Assembly: GCA_964453645.1 (NCBI GenBank)
Contig: CAYVRJ010000003.1
Location: forward strand, 199,832 to 263,831
DNA: 64,000 nt
Reading direction: 5' to 3'
Source of the DNA: CAYVRJ01 sp964453645
GTDB taxonomy: Bacteria; Bacillota; Clostridia; Christensenellales; JAWKQI01
The translations under genes were made by a program, and so were the position numbers. Below, in pieces: positions 1 through 8,588 of this stretch (position 1 is its first letter; each line of letters opens with the position of its first letter). Below the pieces are notes generated by a model. It searched no databases, was not told the origin of the DNA, and saw nothing but the letters and a program-made list of their open reading frames with translations.

Positions 1-2
1 AA

Positions 3-1130
3 GACATTGGCGTGGGCAAGCAGCAATTGGTGGAGATTGCAAAGGCCCTGGCCAAAGATGTAAAACTGCTCATCCTAGACGAACCCACTGCGGCTCTCAA
101 CGACGACGATTCCGAAAAACTTTTAAAACTCTTACTGGAACTGAAAAAAGAGGGGTTAACCTCCATCATCATATCACACAAATTAAATGAAATCGAACAA
201 ATCTCAGATGCCATCACCATACTCCGAGACGGAGCAACCATAGAAACCCTGTACAAGGGAAAAGACGACCTATCCCAGGACAGGATCATCAAGGGTATGG
301 TGGGCAGAGAAATGAGCAGCCGCTATCCCGGCCGTCAGCCAAAAATTGGAGAAGTTTGTTTTGAAGTGACAGACTGGAATGTATTTCACCCCCTCTACGA
401 AGGCAAACAAGTCATCAAAGACTTCAGCTTTAATGTGCGCAAAGGTGAAGTGGTGGGCATTGCCGGACTCATGGGTGCGGGCAGGACGGAGCTTGCCATG
501 AGCCTCTTTGGCAAATCATACGGCAAAAAGATATCGGGCACAGTTCGAAAAAACGGCAAAGAATTAAGTCTGAACAACGTGGCGAAGGCCATTGAGAACG
601 GCATCGTATATTTAACTGAAGACAGAAAGACTGCCGGGCTCATTTTAATCGACGACATCAAAACAAACATTTGTATTGCCAGTCTCAAAAAGATCAGCAG
701 CGGGCTGGTGGTGGACAGCAACAAGGAGATTAAGGCCGGGGAAGAGTATGTAGATAAGATCAATATAAAGTGTTCCAGCGTGTTTCAAAAGACAGGCACC
801 CTCTCGGGGGGCAACCAGCAAAAAGTCATGCTTGCCCGTTGGATTTATTCCGACCCCGAAGTGCTCATTTTAGATGAACCCACCCGGGGGATCGACGTTG
901 GATCAAAATATGAGATATACACCATTATCAATAGCTTGGTGGAGCGGGGGCTTAGCGTGGTGATGATTTCCTCTGAGCTGCCCGAAATTCTGGGCATGTG
1001 CGACCGGGTGTATGTAATGAATGAGGGGAGATTAGTGGGGGAAGTGGACACTGCTGAGGCTTCCCAAGAAAAAATCATGGAATTCATTATGAAAGATAAC
1101 AGGGAGGCTTCGAAGTATGGAAAAAACTAA
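3..1130 (+). CDS. Sugar ABC transporter ATP-binding protein (MglA/XylG type), 5-prime truncated by the window
   Basis: This is the energising subunit of a CUT2-family sugar importer. The open frame runs off the left edge, so the first nucleotide-binding domain is incomplete: the window opens inside its signature region (GVGKQQLVEIAKAL), followed by Walker B LLILDEPTAAL. The second domain is whole, with Walker A-like GLMGAGRTE near residue 155 (counting from base 12), signature LSGGNQQ near 265 and Walker B VLILDEPTRGID near 285. Two fused domains of this kind are typical of MglA, XylG and RbsA. The stop overlaps the permease start by 14 bases, so the two are one operon, and a binding-protein gene is expected upstream. 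The sugar cannot be told from the ATPase. The family call is secure. Confidence 0.93.
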   Translation, partial: DIGVGKQQLVEIAKALAKDVKLLILDEPTAALNDDDSEKLLKLLLELKKEGLTSIIISHKLNEIEQISDAITILRDGATIETLYKGKDDLSQDRIIKGMVGREMSSRYPGRQPKIGEVCFEVTDWNVFHPLYEGKQVIKDFSFNVRKGEVVGIAGLMGAGRTELAMSLFGKSYGKKISGTVRKNGKELSLNNVAKAIENGIVYLTEDRKTAGLILIDDIKTNICIASLKKISSGLVVDSNKEIKAGEEYVDKINIKCSSVFQKTGTLSGGNQQKVMLARWIYSDPEVLILDEPTRGIDVGSKYEIYTIINSLVERGLSVVMISSELPEILGMCDRVYVMNEGRLVGEVDTAEASQEKIMEFIMKDNREASKYGKN

Positions 1131-2286
1131 AAAAGTCTTTAGGGGTAATATTCGCCAGTACGGCATGATCATTGCACTGGTGGTTATATTGCTGCTCTTC
1201 ACCATTTTAACCAACGGAACGATGGTTAAACCCTTAAACGTCACCAACCTAATCATGCAAAACAGCTACATCTTGGTTTTGGCAATGGGTATGCTGTTGG
1301 TCATTCTAACGGGCAACATCGATTTGTCCGTGGGTTCGGTAGTAGCCTTTGTGGGTGCCGTGACTGCCATTTTCATGACAGTGATGAATATCCCCGTTTT
1401 TGTGGCTATCCTGCTGGCGCTGGTCATCGGGGTTGTCGTGGGTGCGTGGAACGGCTGGTGGATATCCTTTGTACGAATTCCCGCCTTCATCGCAACTCTG
1501 GCAAGTATGCTCATATTCAGGGGACTCACCATGGTGTTGCTCCAGGGTAAGACCATTGCACCTCTGGACGAATCCTACACAGCCATTGCCGGGGGATACT
1601 TGGGAGACATTACCCAGAGTGAGGGGTTAAACATTTTAGCCCTCATCATCGGAGCAGTTTGCTGCGCACTGTATATTTTGTTTGAGATCAATAAACACAA
1701 CGGCAAAAAGCGGTATCATATGGATACGGGCAGCATTGCGGGACTCATTTTAAAGTGTGCGATTGTTTCCTTTGTGATTATGATCATTGCGTACACCTTA
1801 GCCCAGTACAAGGGCATTCCCACAGTATTCATTCTGCTGGCTGCTCTCGCTATTATTTATTCCTTTATCGCAACCAAGACGAGAATCGGCCGAAGGATAT
1901 ATGCGTATGGCGGAAACGCCAAGGCTGCGGAGCTATCGGGCATAAACACCCGGAACGTCTTGTTTATTACCTTTGTGAACATGGGGCTGATCGCTGCAAT
2001 TGCCGGTGTGGTATTTTCTGCTCGGCTGAATTCGGCCACGCCATCGGCAGGGCAGAACTTTGAGCTAGACGCCATTGCCGCATGTTTTATTGGCGGAGCT
2101 TCTGCTTCGGGAGGTATTGGAACAATTTTTGGTGCAATCGTGGGCGGACTGATCATGGGGGTGCTCAACAACGGCATGTCATTGATGGGCGTGAGCGTAG
2201 ATTGGCAGCAGGCTATCAAAGGTTTGGTGCTGCTCTTAGCGGTTGCTTTTGACGTATATACCAAATCCAAGGCGACGAAAGTTTAA
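1117..2286 (+). CDS. Sugar ABC transporter permease (XylH/MglC/RbsC family)
   Basis: Membrane subunit that partners the ATPase just upstream; the 14-base overlap implies translational coupling. At 389 residues it matches the length of XylH-like permeases. About ten hydrophobic segments can be seen. Family hallmarks include the LTGNIDLSVGSV segment near residue 65, AYGGNAKAAELSGIN near 265, and IGGASASGGIGTIFGAIVGG near 325. An extra charged stretch (EINKHNGKKRYHMDTG) between central helices is typical of the longer XylH/GguB subgroup rather than RbsC. A rho-independent terminator follows closely, so this is the last gene of the operon. The substrate is probably a monosaccharide such as xylose or galactose, but this is not resolved. 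Confidence 0.92.
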   Translation: MEKTKKVFRGNIRQYGMIIALVVILLLFTILTNGTMVKPLNVTNLIMQNSYILVLAMGMLLVILTGNIDLSVGSVVAFVGAVTAIFMTVMNIPVFVAILLALVIGVVVGAWNGWWISFVRIPAFIATLASMLIFRGLTMVLLQGKTIAPLDESYTAIAGGYLGDITQSEGLNILALIIGAVCCALYILFEINKHNGKKRYHMDTGSIAGLILKCAIVSFVIMIIAYTLAQYKGIPTVFILLAALAIIYSFIATKTRIGRRIYAYGGNAKAAELSGINTRNVLFITFVNMGLIAAIAGVVFSARLNSATPSAGQNFELDAIAACFIGGASASGGIGTIFGAIVGGLIMGVLNNGMSLMGVSVDWQQAIKGLVLLLAVAFDVYTKSKATKV

Positions 2287-2308
2287 CGCTCCTATTTAAA
2301 AAGTAAGA

Positions 2309-2340
2309 GAGATGAGGTGTTTCACTTCATCTCCTTTTTA
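2309..2340 (+). terminator. Rho-independent terminator of the sugar ABC operon
   Basis: Arms 2309-2318 (GAGATGAGGT) and 2324-2333 (ACTTCATCTC) pair over ten bases with one G-T wobble around a short loop, followed by a T-rich tail. Confidence 0.85.
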
Positions 2341-2408
2341 TTTGATATTGGTTGACATTGATTTTGAATGGATATTATAATGATGATGATCAAATTAAAG
2401 GAAACAAC

Positions 2409-3065
2409 ATGATATTAGGAATTTATGGTACCGGAGGATTGGGCAGGGAAATCCTTTTGCTGGCTCAGCAGGTAAACGCTGTGAAGCATTGTTTTGAAGA
2501 AATTGTTTTTGTTGATGATTCAGATTTTTTTGAGAATTTAAAGGGATGTCGCGTACTTAATTTTCACGATGTGATCACTATGTATAGCAACAGTCAGCTC
2601 AAATTTGTAGTTGCCAGAGGGGAACCCGCTGTTCGGGATGATTTATTTCAAAGAATCCATGAAGCTGGGTATCAATGTGAAACGTTAATACACCCCAGTG
2701 TGGAAATTCCAGAGTGTGCTGTAATTGGCGAAGGCGTGATCGTTTGCAAAGGTGCAATCATTACTGCGGACGTGAAGATACACGACAATGCATTAATTTA
2801 TTTTGGTTGTGTGCTGGCACATGACGTTACTGTGCATAAACATAGCGTTGTTTTACTGAGTGCAACTTTGTGCGGTAATGTGAGATTAGAGGAACAAGCG
2901 TTTATTGGTGCGGGAGCCGTTGTGCGGCAAGGTCTTTCCATTGGCAAAAATGCAGTGGTGGGCATGGGGGCAGTGGTTACCAAAGATGTTGCCGATGAAG
3001 TGATTGTTGTTGGCAATCCTGCCCGGTGGATGGGAAATAATGTTGAGAAGAGGGTCTTTAAGTAA
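2409..3065 (+). CDS. NeuD/PglD-type sugar acyltransferase with left-handed beta-helix
   Basis: A 218-residue member of the sialic-acid O-acetyltransferase NeuD / PglD family, which transfers acetyl from acetyl-CoA to an amino or hydroxy sugar. The N-terminal PglD_N Rossmann-like part starts MILGIYGTGGLGRE. From about residue 95 there are isoleucine/valine-rich hexapeptide repeats (IGEGVIVCKG, IGAGAVVRQG, IGKNAVVGMG, ending VGNPARW). The AHD motif in the beta-helix holds the likely catalytic His. The start at 2409 is chosen because AAAGGAAAC lies just upstream and the family begins with the Rossmann motif; an in-frame start at 2352 lacks such a site. It converges on an initiating sugar transferase gene and could N-acetylate a sugar made by the large cluster downstream, but it is not in that operon. 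Confidence 0.85.
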   Translation: MILGIYGTGGLGREILLLAQQVNAVKHCFEEIVFVDDSDFFENLKGCRVLNFHDVITMYSNSQLKFVVARGEPAVRDDLFQRIHEAGYQCETLIHPSVEIPECAVIGEGVIVCKGAIITADVKIHDNALIYFGCVLAHDVTVHKHSVVLLSATLCGNVRLEEQAFIGAGAVVRQGLSIGKNAVVGMGAVVTKDVADEVIVVGNPARWMGNNVEKRVFK

Positions 3066-3070
3066 TTAGG

Positions 3071-4426
3071 TTATGAATCTTTGGACTGTTTGTCATCAAC
3101 GCCTTCCGCAGCACCTTTTGAAAAGGCAACGCGAAAGGTTTCGATAAAGAGTTTGAGATCCAGCGCCATTGAATAATTTTGTATATACATTAAATCCATC
3201 ATGAGTTTTTCATTCATATCTGTTGAATATTTTCCCCACACCTGTGCAAAGCCAGTTAATCCTGCCTTCACGGCAAGCCTATGCCTAAACTCAGGTAATA
3301 CGGAATCTAATTGTTCGTAAAACTCGGGTCTCTCCGGCCGAGGGCCAACTATAGACATTTGTCCAATTAAAATATTATAAAACTGGGGCAGCTCATCCAA
3401 CCTCAGTGGACGAATCAGTCGCCCGACTTTTGTTATTCTCGCATCGTTTTTGGTTGCAAGCACAGCACCAACTTCACTTTCTGCATTGTGAATCATGGTA
3501 CGCATTTTAAACACCATATAAGGTTCTCCGCCTCGCGTTAACCTCTTTTGTGCGAAAAACGGATTTTTGCCGTCTTCCAGGAAAATAATCAATGCTAACA
3601 AAAGAATCACAGGTGTGGATACCACAGAGCCTAAAAATCCAACAAACAAATCAAAACAACGCTTTACAAATTGCTGTCCGCCACTGATCCCAAAGTTTTT
3701 TACCGAAACCATTAGCAAATCATCAAACTGTTCGGTCTCTGAATTAATCATCATGATATCGGTGTAATCGGGTTTTAGCAACAATGGCTTATCCTTTTTG
3801 GCGCAAAGCTTTGCAATGCATCTCTTCTGCTCGTTGGTTAAGCCGTCAATGATGACTGCATCGGATTGGTCAATTTCAGTTTCCAAATTATGATAATCAG
3901 GAGAAATTGTTTTTATAATGTTATATCGGCTGCTATGGAATAAGATTTTGCCTTTCAGCCAGTATTCGTTTTCGTTGTTACAGATTAATATGGACTGTAG
4001 AGGGGGGATAATTTTTTTGGCTATAATTCTCATAACCAGTGCCCAAATTAGATTGGTGAACAATTGAAGAATGCAATATGCAAACATTACTTTTTTGCTC
4101 ACAGGGTACTCCACAATGACAAAAGGAAGAACCAATACAATGAGGCTGGAAATAAACGTTGTGACACATAGGGAAAAATAGGTGTAGTACATATATCTAT
4201 GAGAAAAATTATAACAATCGTACAAGACAGAAACGACCAAAGTAATGATCAAAGTCCATGGAATCACAACGCCAAGATCGGCCAAACCATTGAGATTGAG
4301 TAAATTTCCATTAATATAAACTGAAACCATAAGGGAAAATGCTGAAAAACAACAAAGAAAAAACATGCCTATTAATTTTATAACACCGTCTCTGCTCAAT
4401 AGAAAGCTATTATTTCTATAATTCAT
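3071..4426 (-). CDS. Polyprenyl-phosphate sugar-1-phosphate transferase (WcaJ/PssY-type)
   Basis: This 451-residue membrane enzyme should load the first sugar phosphate onto undecaprenyl phosphate, starting a capsule, exopolysaccharide or glycan repeat unit. The N-terminal third has about five hydrophobic helices. A cytoplasmic linker region follows, and from about residue 255 comes the bacterial sugar-transferase domain: KRCFDLFVGF with its membrane re-entrant helix, FFAQKRLTRGG, FKMRTM, RPLRLDELPQFYNIL and GPRPERPEF. The family usually has this architecture and a length near 460 residues. It is convergent with the NeuD-type gene (6 bases between stops) and divergent from spoVT. The sugar donor is not predictable from sequence. 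Confidence 0.92.
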   Translation of the reverse strand: MNYRNNSFLLSRDGVIKLIGMFFLCCFSAFSLMVSVYINGNLLNLNGLADLGVVIPWTLIITLVVSVLYDCYNFSHRYMYYTYFSLCVTTFISSLIVLVLPFVIVEYPVSKKVMFAYCILQLFTNLIWALVMRIIAKKIIPPLQSILICNNENEYWLKGKILFHSSRYNIIKTISPDYHNLETEIDQSDAVIIDGLTNEQKRCIAKLCAKKDKPLLLKPDYTDIMMINSETEQFDDLLMVSVKNFGISGGQQFVKRCFDLFVGFLGSVVSTPVILLLALIIFLEDGKNPFFAQKRLTRGGEPYMVFKMRTMIHNAESEVGAVLATKNDARITKVGRLIRPLRLDELPQFYNILIGQMSIVGPRPERPEFYEQLDSVLPEFRHRLAVKAGLTGFAQVWGKYSTDMNEKLMMDLMYIQNYSMALDLKLFIETFRVAFSKGAAEGVDDKQSKDS

Positions 4427-4590
4427 ATGTTAAGCTTCACTCCTAAGTATAAAAGTCAAGAGAAGTCAAGATAATAACGTACTAGTATTGTTTAATTCTA
4501 CTTGTTTCGTTTGGAAATGTCAACAAAGCAGCCTTGTTATCCAAGCAATATATACGATCAAAATTCTCTAGGAAAAGAAAACTAAAATGC

Positions 4591-4620
4591 GAATAATTTT
4601 GTTTAAAAGCTCAAATACTA
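4591..4620 (+). promoter_or_regulatory. Candidate sigma-G promoter of spoVT
   Basis: GAATA at 4591-4595, an 18-base spacer, then AATACTA at 4614-4620, one base from the sigma-G pattern (GNATA - 18 - CATNNTA). It ends 33 bases before the spoVT start. B. subtilis spoVT is a known sigma-G gene. Confidence 0.45.
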
Positions 4621-4653
4621 CCATTAAATTAAATATTATGAAAGGACAGTTTT

Positions 4654-5199
4654 ATGAAAGCTACTGGAATTGTAAGACGTATTGATGAGCTGGGAAGGGT
4701 AGTGATCCCCAAAGAAATTCGACGTACGCTGAGAATACGTGAAGGTGACCCGCTTGAAATCTTTACAGAGCGGGACGGAGGAATCATTTTAAAAAAATAC
4801 TCACCAATTGGTGAATTAAATACTTGTGCAAAAGAATTTACAGATTCGCTGTATAAATCGCTGGGCGTCACGTCTGTCATATGTGACAAAGATGCAGTCA
4901 TTGCCGCATCTGGCCAAATGAAAAAGGAGTACCTTGACAACTCGGTGAGTGCTGAACTGGAAAACATTATGGACAAGCGTAGGATCTATATCTACAACGG
5001 TAAAGAAGGTTCGGGCATCCCCATTATTTCTGGCGAAAATCCAAATGAAATTACTGGCCAAGTAGTGGCACCCATCATCTCGGAGGGGCAGCCTGTGGGA
5101 GCCGTTGCCATCATCTCTAAAAAAGACGAAATCGGTGCCGCCGAAATTAAAGTTGCTGAAACCACTGCATTCTTCTTGGGAATGCAAATGGAACAATAA
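4654..5199 (+). CDS. spoVT: Stage V sporulation protein T, AbrB-family regulator
   Basis: Forespore transcription factor that modulates sigma-G genes and germination. It has 181 residues, close to the 178 of the B. subtilis protein. The N-terminal AbrB/SpoVT swapped-hairpin DNA-binding domain is clear: MKATGIVRRIDELGRVVIPK, then EIRRTLRIREGDPLEIF. From about residue 55 to the end is the GAF-like sensor domain, with GQVVAPIISEGQPVGAVAII near 145-165. The start follows GAAAGGACAG. It is a single gene between a divergent sugar transferase and argG. This gene is a main reason to call the organism a spore former. Confidence 0.95.
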   Translation: MKATGIVRRIDELGRVVIPKEIRRTLRIREGDPLEIFTERDGGIILKKYSPIGELNTCAKEFTDSLYKSLGVTSVICDKDAVIAASGQMKKEYLDNSVSAELENIMDKRRIYIYNGKEGSGIPIISGENPNEITGQVVAPIISEGQPVGAVAIISKKDEIGAAEIKVAETTAFFLGMQMEQ

Positions 5200-5217
5200 A
5201 AAATTTAAAAATTCCTC

Positions 5218-5263
5218 TTGCATAATTATGCAACATTGTGTATAATCATTGTATACAAATGCA
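5218..5263 (+). promoter_or_regulatory. argG promoter overlapping an ARG box (ArgR/AhrC operator)
   Basis: TTGCAT at 5218-5223, a 17-base spacer and TATAAT at 5241-5246 form a strong sigma-A promoter. Overlapping the -35 is the perfect 14-base palindrome TGCATAATTATGCA (5219-5232), which fits the ArgR consensus TGMATWWWWATKCA at every position. A weaker copy, TGTATACAAATGCA, sits at 5250-5263, 31 bases away centre to centre. Confidence 0.8.
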
Positions 5264-5286
5264 CGATGCGGAGAGGAATTTTTTTT

Positions 5287-6492
5287 ATGAAAGCAAATAA
5301 AGTTGTATTGGCGTATTCGGGGGGACTTGATACTTCCATCATCATCCCCTGGTTAAAAGAAAACTACGGTTGTGAAGTCATTGCCATGGCTGCCGACGTG
5401 GGTCAGGGGGAGGAACTGGATCCTCTTCACGAAAAAGCAATAAAGACAGGTGCATCAAAAATCTATATTGAAGATCTAAAAGAAGAGTTCCTGTTGGACT
5501 TCGTATATCCCACCCTAAAGGCACAGGCAGTATACGAGGGTAAGTATCTGTTGGGCACATCCTTTGCCCGTCCCGTCATCGCAAAGCGAATGGTTGAAAT
5601 CGCTAGAGCGGAGGGAGCAGATGCAATCGCCCACGGTGCAACGGGTAAGGGCAACGATCAGGTGCGGTTTGAACTCACGGTGAAGGCGTTGGCACCCGAT
5701 TTAAAAATTATTGCCCCTTGGCGGGAGTGGGACATTCGCTCCAGAGATCAGGCGATTGATTATGCAGACAAGCGGGGAATTCCCATTCCGGTCACCAAAG
5801 CAAGGCCGTATAGTATGGATAGAAACTTGTGGCACTTGAGCCACGAGGGTGCAGACTTGGAAGACCCGTGGAACGAACCCATGGACGATCTGCTGATGAT
5901 ATGCAAAACACCCGAGAGTGCACCCAATCAAGCGGAGTACACCGTGATCACCTTCGACAAAGGCATCCCCGTTGCAGTGGACGGAAAAAAACTTCCTCCC
6001 TTGGAGCTGATGGACAAGCTCAACGAATTGGGAGCGCGCAACGGCGTGGGCGTTGCAGATATGGTGGAGAATCGTTTGGTGGGTATGAAGTCCAGAGGTG
6101 TCTATGAGACGCCGGGCGGCACCATTCTCTATGAAGCACACAGCGCCCTAGAAAGTATTACGCTGGACAAAGAAACATTACACTACAAGCAGGGAATTGC
6201 CCTTAAATTTGCAGACTTAGTGTACAACGGCCAGTGGTACACACCGCTGAGAGAAGCCCTGTCTGCCTTTGTGGACACAACCCAAACAGTGGTGTGCGGC
6301 GATGTGCGCATTAAGTGCTACAAGGGTAACTGTACGGCAGTGGGTATAAAATCGCCCTTCTCCCTCTACAGCGAAGAGTTTGCAACCTTTGGAGAGGACA
6401 GCGTATATAATCAGGCAGATGCCACAGGCTTTATCAATTTGTTTGGTTTGCCCCTAAAGGTAAAAGCGCTGATGGAGCAATCAAAAAAATAA
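5287..6492 (+). CDS. argG: Argininosuccinate synthase
   Basis: ATP-dependent condensation of citrulline and aspartate to argininosuccinate, the penultimate arginine step. The protein has 401 residues, the normal length. Visible hallmarks are the PP-loop AYSGGLDTSI at residues 9-18, GATGKGNDQVRFE, SMDRNLWHLSHEG and the C-terminal synthase core with YNGQWYTPLREAL. The start at 5287 is preferred over an upstream in-frame codon because GGAGAGGAA precedes it and it aligns with the family N-terminus. argH is not adjacent, which is unusual since argGH operons are common. A terminator follows, so it is monocistronic and controlled by the ARG box upstream. Confidence 0.97.
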   Translation: MKANKVVLAYSGGLDTSIIIPWLKENYGCEVIAMAADVGQGEELDPLHEKAIKTGASKIYIEDLKEEFLLDFVYPTLKAQAVYEGKYLLGTSFARPVIAKRMVEIARAEGADAIAHGATGKGNDQVRFELTVKALAPDLKIIAPWREWDIRSRDQAIDYADKRGIPIPVTKARPYSMDRNLWHLSHEGADLEDPWNEPMDDLLMICKTPESAPNQAEYTVITFDKGIPVAVDGKKLPPLELMDKLNELGARNGVGVADMVENRLVGMKSRGVYETPGGTILYEAHSALESITLDKETLHYKQGIALKFADLVYNGQWYTPLREALSAFVDTTQTVVCGDVRIKCYKGNCTAVGIKSPFSLYSEEFATFGEDSVYNQADATGFINLFGLPLKVKALMEQSKK

Positions 6493-6512
6493 TTTTTTAA
6501 TAGACACGTCGG

Positions 6513-6549
6513 TCAGAGCAACCCATTCAAAAAGTTGCTCTGATTTTTT
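6513..6549 (+). terminator. Rho-independent terminator of argG
   Basis: Perfect ten-base stem TCAGAGCAAC (6513-6522) / GTTGCTCTGA (6534-6543) followed by TTTTTTA. Confidence 0.9.
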
Positions 6550-6561
6550 ATTTAGAAAATA

Positions 6562-6590
6562 TTGATATTTATATAAATCAATGATACAAT
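6562..6590 (+). promoter_or_regulatory. Sigma-A promoter of the repeat lipoprotein
   Basis: TTGATA (6562-6567), 17-base spacer, TACAAT (6585-6590); 76 bases upstream of the lipoprotein start. Confidence 0.6.
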
Positions 6591-6666
6591 ATTTAAACAT
6601 TTTAGTGTCAAGTTTTACCGAAATATCTTTCATCGACATAATTATTTTAAAATACCAGGAGGCATT

Positions 6667-7872
6667 ATGAAAAAAGGGCTGTTGTTGGTCGTATGCTGTA
6701 TTTTTTGTTTGGCGGCATTGTTGAGTGCATGTTCCCCCCAGAATACATACGATGAAGGGTTGTCGTTCATGCGGGCGGGAGAGTTTGGCAAGGCCCAGGA
6801 AGCCTTTGCACGCATCACTGATTTTGAGGACAGTGCTGCCCTGGTCAAAGAATGTGAAGACGAAATTGCCTATGCACAAGCCAAGGAACTGCTGAGCAAA
6901 CAGGAGTTTGAAGAAGCCTTGGAGGTATTCAAGTCTATAACAAAAGGTTTTAAAGATGTGGATACACTGCTTATAGACACTGAAAAAGAGAGTGCCTATG
7001 CAAAGGGTAAGGCCTTGCTGGCTGAACAAAAGCTGGAGGATGCAGCACAGGTTTTTAAAACCATTTTGAACTTTAAAGATGTGAACGAACTGTATGCAGG
7101 TTGCTCCGATGCCGCAAAGTACGAAGTGGCAAAAATATTGTTTGATGGGGAAGACTACGAGGCAGCACAAAAAAAGTTTACCGAATTGGGTGAGTATGAA
7201 GATGCCAGCTACATGGCGTATCAGTGTGATTATCGCATTCAATCAGAAAAGGACTATCAAAAAGCTGTTGCCGCACTGGAGGCGGGTGATTTTTTAGAAG
7301 CGTATGCGCTGTTTTATCCCCTGCTCAACTACAAAGATTCGGAAGATAAATTAAAAATTTGTGGTCAAACCATGTATGACGAGGGAGTCAAGCTGCTAAG
7401 TGAAGGAAACAAAGTGGGAGCGTATCACATATTCTCCCAAATAAGCGGTTACGAGGATTCTTATGAAAAGCGCAGTGAATGTGCTGTTGAGATGCCCAAG
7501 TCGGGGATTTTAGAAAAAAACATTAGCGGCGGAGTATCAGTAACTATAAAATGCCCCAAAGACGACAACGCAAACTACATTAAAATATATAAGCAAGACG
7601 GCACTTTAGCGCAAACGCTGTTTATCCGTCCGGGCGGCAAGGGAACGGCAAAACTTCCTGCAGGCACATATAAAATGAACGCTGCCTATGGTACAGAGTG
7701 GTTCGGAGACGAATTGATGTTTGGCAATAGCGGAATTTATTATGTCATGCGGTTTAGTGATGCGCCAGATGGTTCGATGATTATCTCTTCAAAGTACAAT
7801 TATACAATCGAGATGCGCAAAGGAGTGGGAGGAAATGTGGGCAGCGACTTAGTGGGAGCAGAGAATTTTTAA
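6667..7872 (+). CDS. Lipoprotein with about six TPR-like repeats
   Basis: 401 residues. The N-terminus has a lipoprotein signal ending in the lipobox LLSAC (Cys22), so it should be anchored to the outer face of the membrane. From about residue 27 to 275 there are roughly six degenerate repeats of 37-40 residues with the pattern A..L...G.F..A...F..I..F.DS; the repeat ends read FEDSAAL, FKDVDTL, FKDVNEL, YEDASYM, YKDSEDK and YEDSYEK. This resembles TPR/Sel1-like helical repeats seen in Clostridial lipoproteins. The last 120 residues look beta-rich. GGAGG precedes the ATG. It is a single gene; no function is recognised beyond a likely protein-binding surface scaffold. Confidence 0.75.
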   Translation: MKKGLLLVVCCIFCLAALLSACSPQNTYDEGLSFMRAGEFGKAQEAFARITDFEDSAALVKECEDEIAYAQAKELLSKQEFEEALEVFKSITKGFKDVDTLLIDTEKESAYAKGKALLAEQKLEDAAQVFKTILNFKDVNELYAGCSDAAKYEVAKILFDGEDYEAAQKKFTELGEYEDASYMAYQCDYRIQSEKDYQKAVAALEAGDFLEAYALFYPLLNYKDSEDKLKICGQTMYDEGVKLLSEGNKVGAYHIFSQISGYEDSYEKRSECAVEMPKSGILEKNISGGVSVTIKCPKDDNANYIKIYKQDGTLAQTLFIRPGGKGTAKLPAGTYKMNAAYGTEWFGDELMFGNSGIYYVMRFSDAPDGSMIISSKYNYTIEMRKGVGGNVGSDLVGAENF

Positions 7873-7893
7873 GGTTCCTTATGCGTATACACC

Positions 7894-7922
7894 TTGACAC
7901 AACGGGTGTAATGTGTTTATAT
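7894..7922 (+). promoter_or_regulatory. Candidate sigma-A promoter
   Basis: TTGACA (7894-7899), 17-base spacer, TTATAT (7917-7922), 55 bases before the start of the next gene. A loose inverted repeat ACACC / GGGTGT overlaps the -35. Confidence 0.5.
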
Positions 7923-7977
7923 ATGAAACATATGCTATACCTATCTTTATAACGAAAACTTCAAAGTGAGTGACGAC

Positions 7978-8517
7978 ATGAATCAAACAATTTCTTTAAA
8001 CCCCGTTCAGGCAACGGATGAAGTGATGACTATGCTGGAACAAAAGGATTTGATCTTCAGAATCAAACCCCGGCACAACGGGTTAAATCCAGGGCAGGAA
8101 GATATTGCATTCACCCCTGTATATGTGAGTGACGAGGCCTTTGGCCCCCACAGACTGCTGGCAGTGACGATTAACCGTTCCACTTTCCCCGACTTTGGGT
8201 GGCACAGCGAGAACGAAGAGTTTATCATCGTGGGTGAATCGGACACAAAACCGCTCTATCTCTTAACGGCAACTGTGAAAAAAGATGAGTTGCAAAGAAA
8301 GATTGACGAGGGTAGTGTTTCGGAGGAGGATTTTTTGCTGTTGGATTTAACATACAACGATGCCAACACCAGCATCTTCACCATGAAAAAAGATGTTCCC
8401 CATACCGAAGCCACAAAACCGGGAGCGGGTAAACCCCCATCCTTTTACGTTACCGAATCAGATAAAATCGATTTAATAAAAGTAGACCTCAAAGGGTACG
8501 AACTGGTGCAGGAGTAG
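7978..8517 (+). CDS. Hypothetical cytosolic protein
   Basis: 179 residues from the ATG at 7978. An in-frame GTG at 7966 is possible, but its GTGAG looks more like the ribosome site of the ATG. There is no signal peptide or membrane segment. The composition is acidic, with alternating short hydrophobic runs that suggest a beta-rich fold (LLAVTINRSTFPDFGWHS, EEFIIVGESD, LYLLTATVKKDEL). I do not recognise a family. It has its own candidate promoter and is followed by a terminator, so it appears monocistronic. Codon use is like its neighbours and the frame is long and uninterrupted, which supports a real gene. Confidence 0.7.
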   Translation: MNQTISLNPVQATDEVMTMLEQKDLIFRIKPRHNGLNPGQEDIAFTPVYVSDEAFGPHRLLAVTINRSTFPDFGWHSENEEFIIVGESDTKPLYLLTATVKKDELQRKIDEGSVSEEDFLLLDLTYNDANTSIFTMKKDVPHTEATKPGAGKPPSFYVTESDKIDLIKVDLKGYELVQE

Positions 8518-8552
8518 GGGTCAACATATATTAAAACTTTCACAATTTAACC

Positions 8553-8583
8553 AAGGGCAGTAGGAGTACTGTCCTTTTCATTT
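8553..8583 (+). terminator. Rho-independent terminator
   Basis: Stem AAGGGCAGTA (8553-8562) / TACTGTCCTT (8567-8576) with one wobble and a GGAG loop, then a T-rich run. Confidence 0.8.
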
Positions 8584-8588
8584 GGCAC

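Noticed and set aside
6481..7242. 253-codon minus-strand ORF under the repeat lipoprotein
   Set aside because: No ribosome site, crosses the argG terminator, and lies antisense to a gene with a clear lipobox and repeats.
7880..7925. MerR-type operator with 19-base promoter spacer
   Set aside because: The spacer is the normal 17 bases and the inverted repeat is loose; no MerR gene is adjacent.
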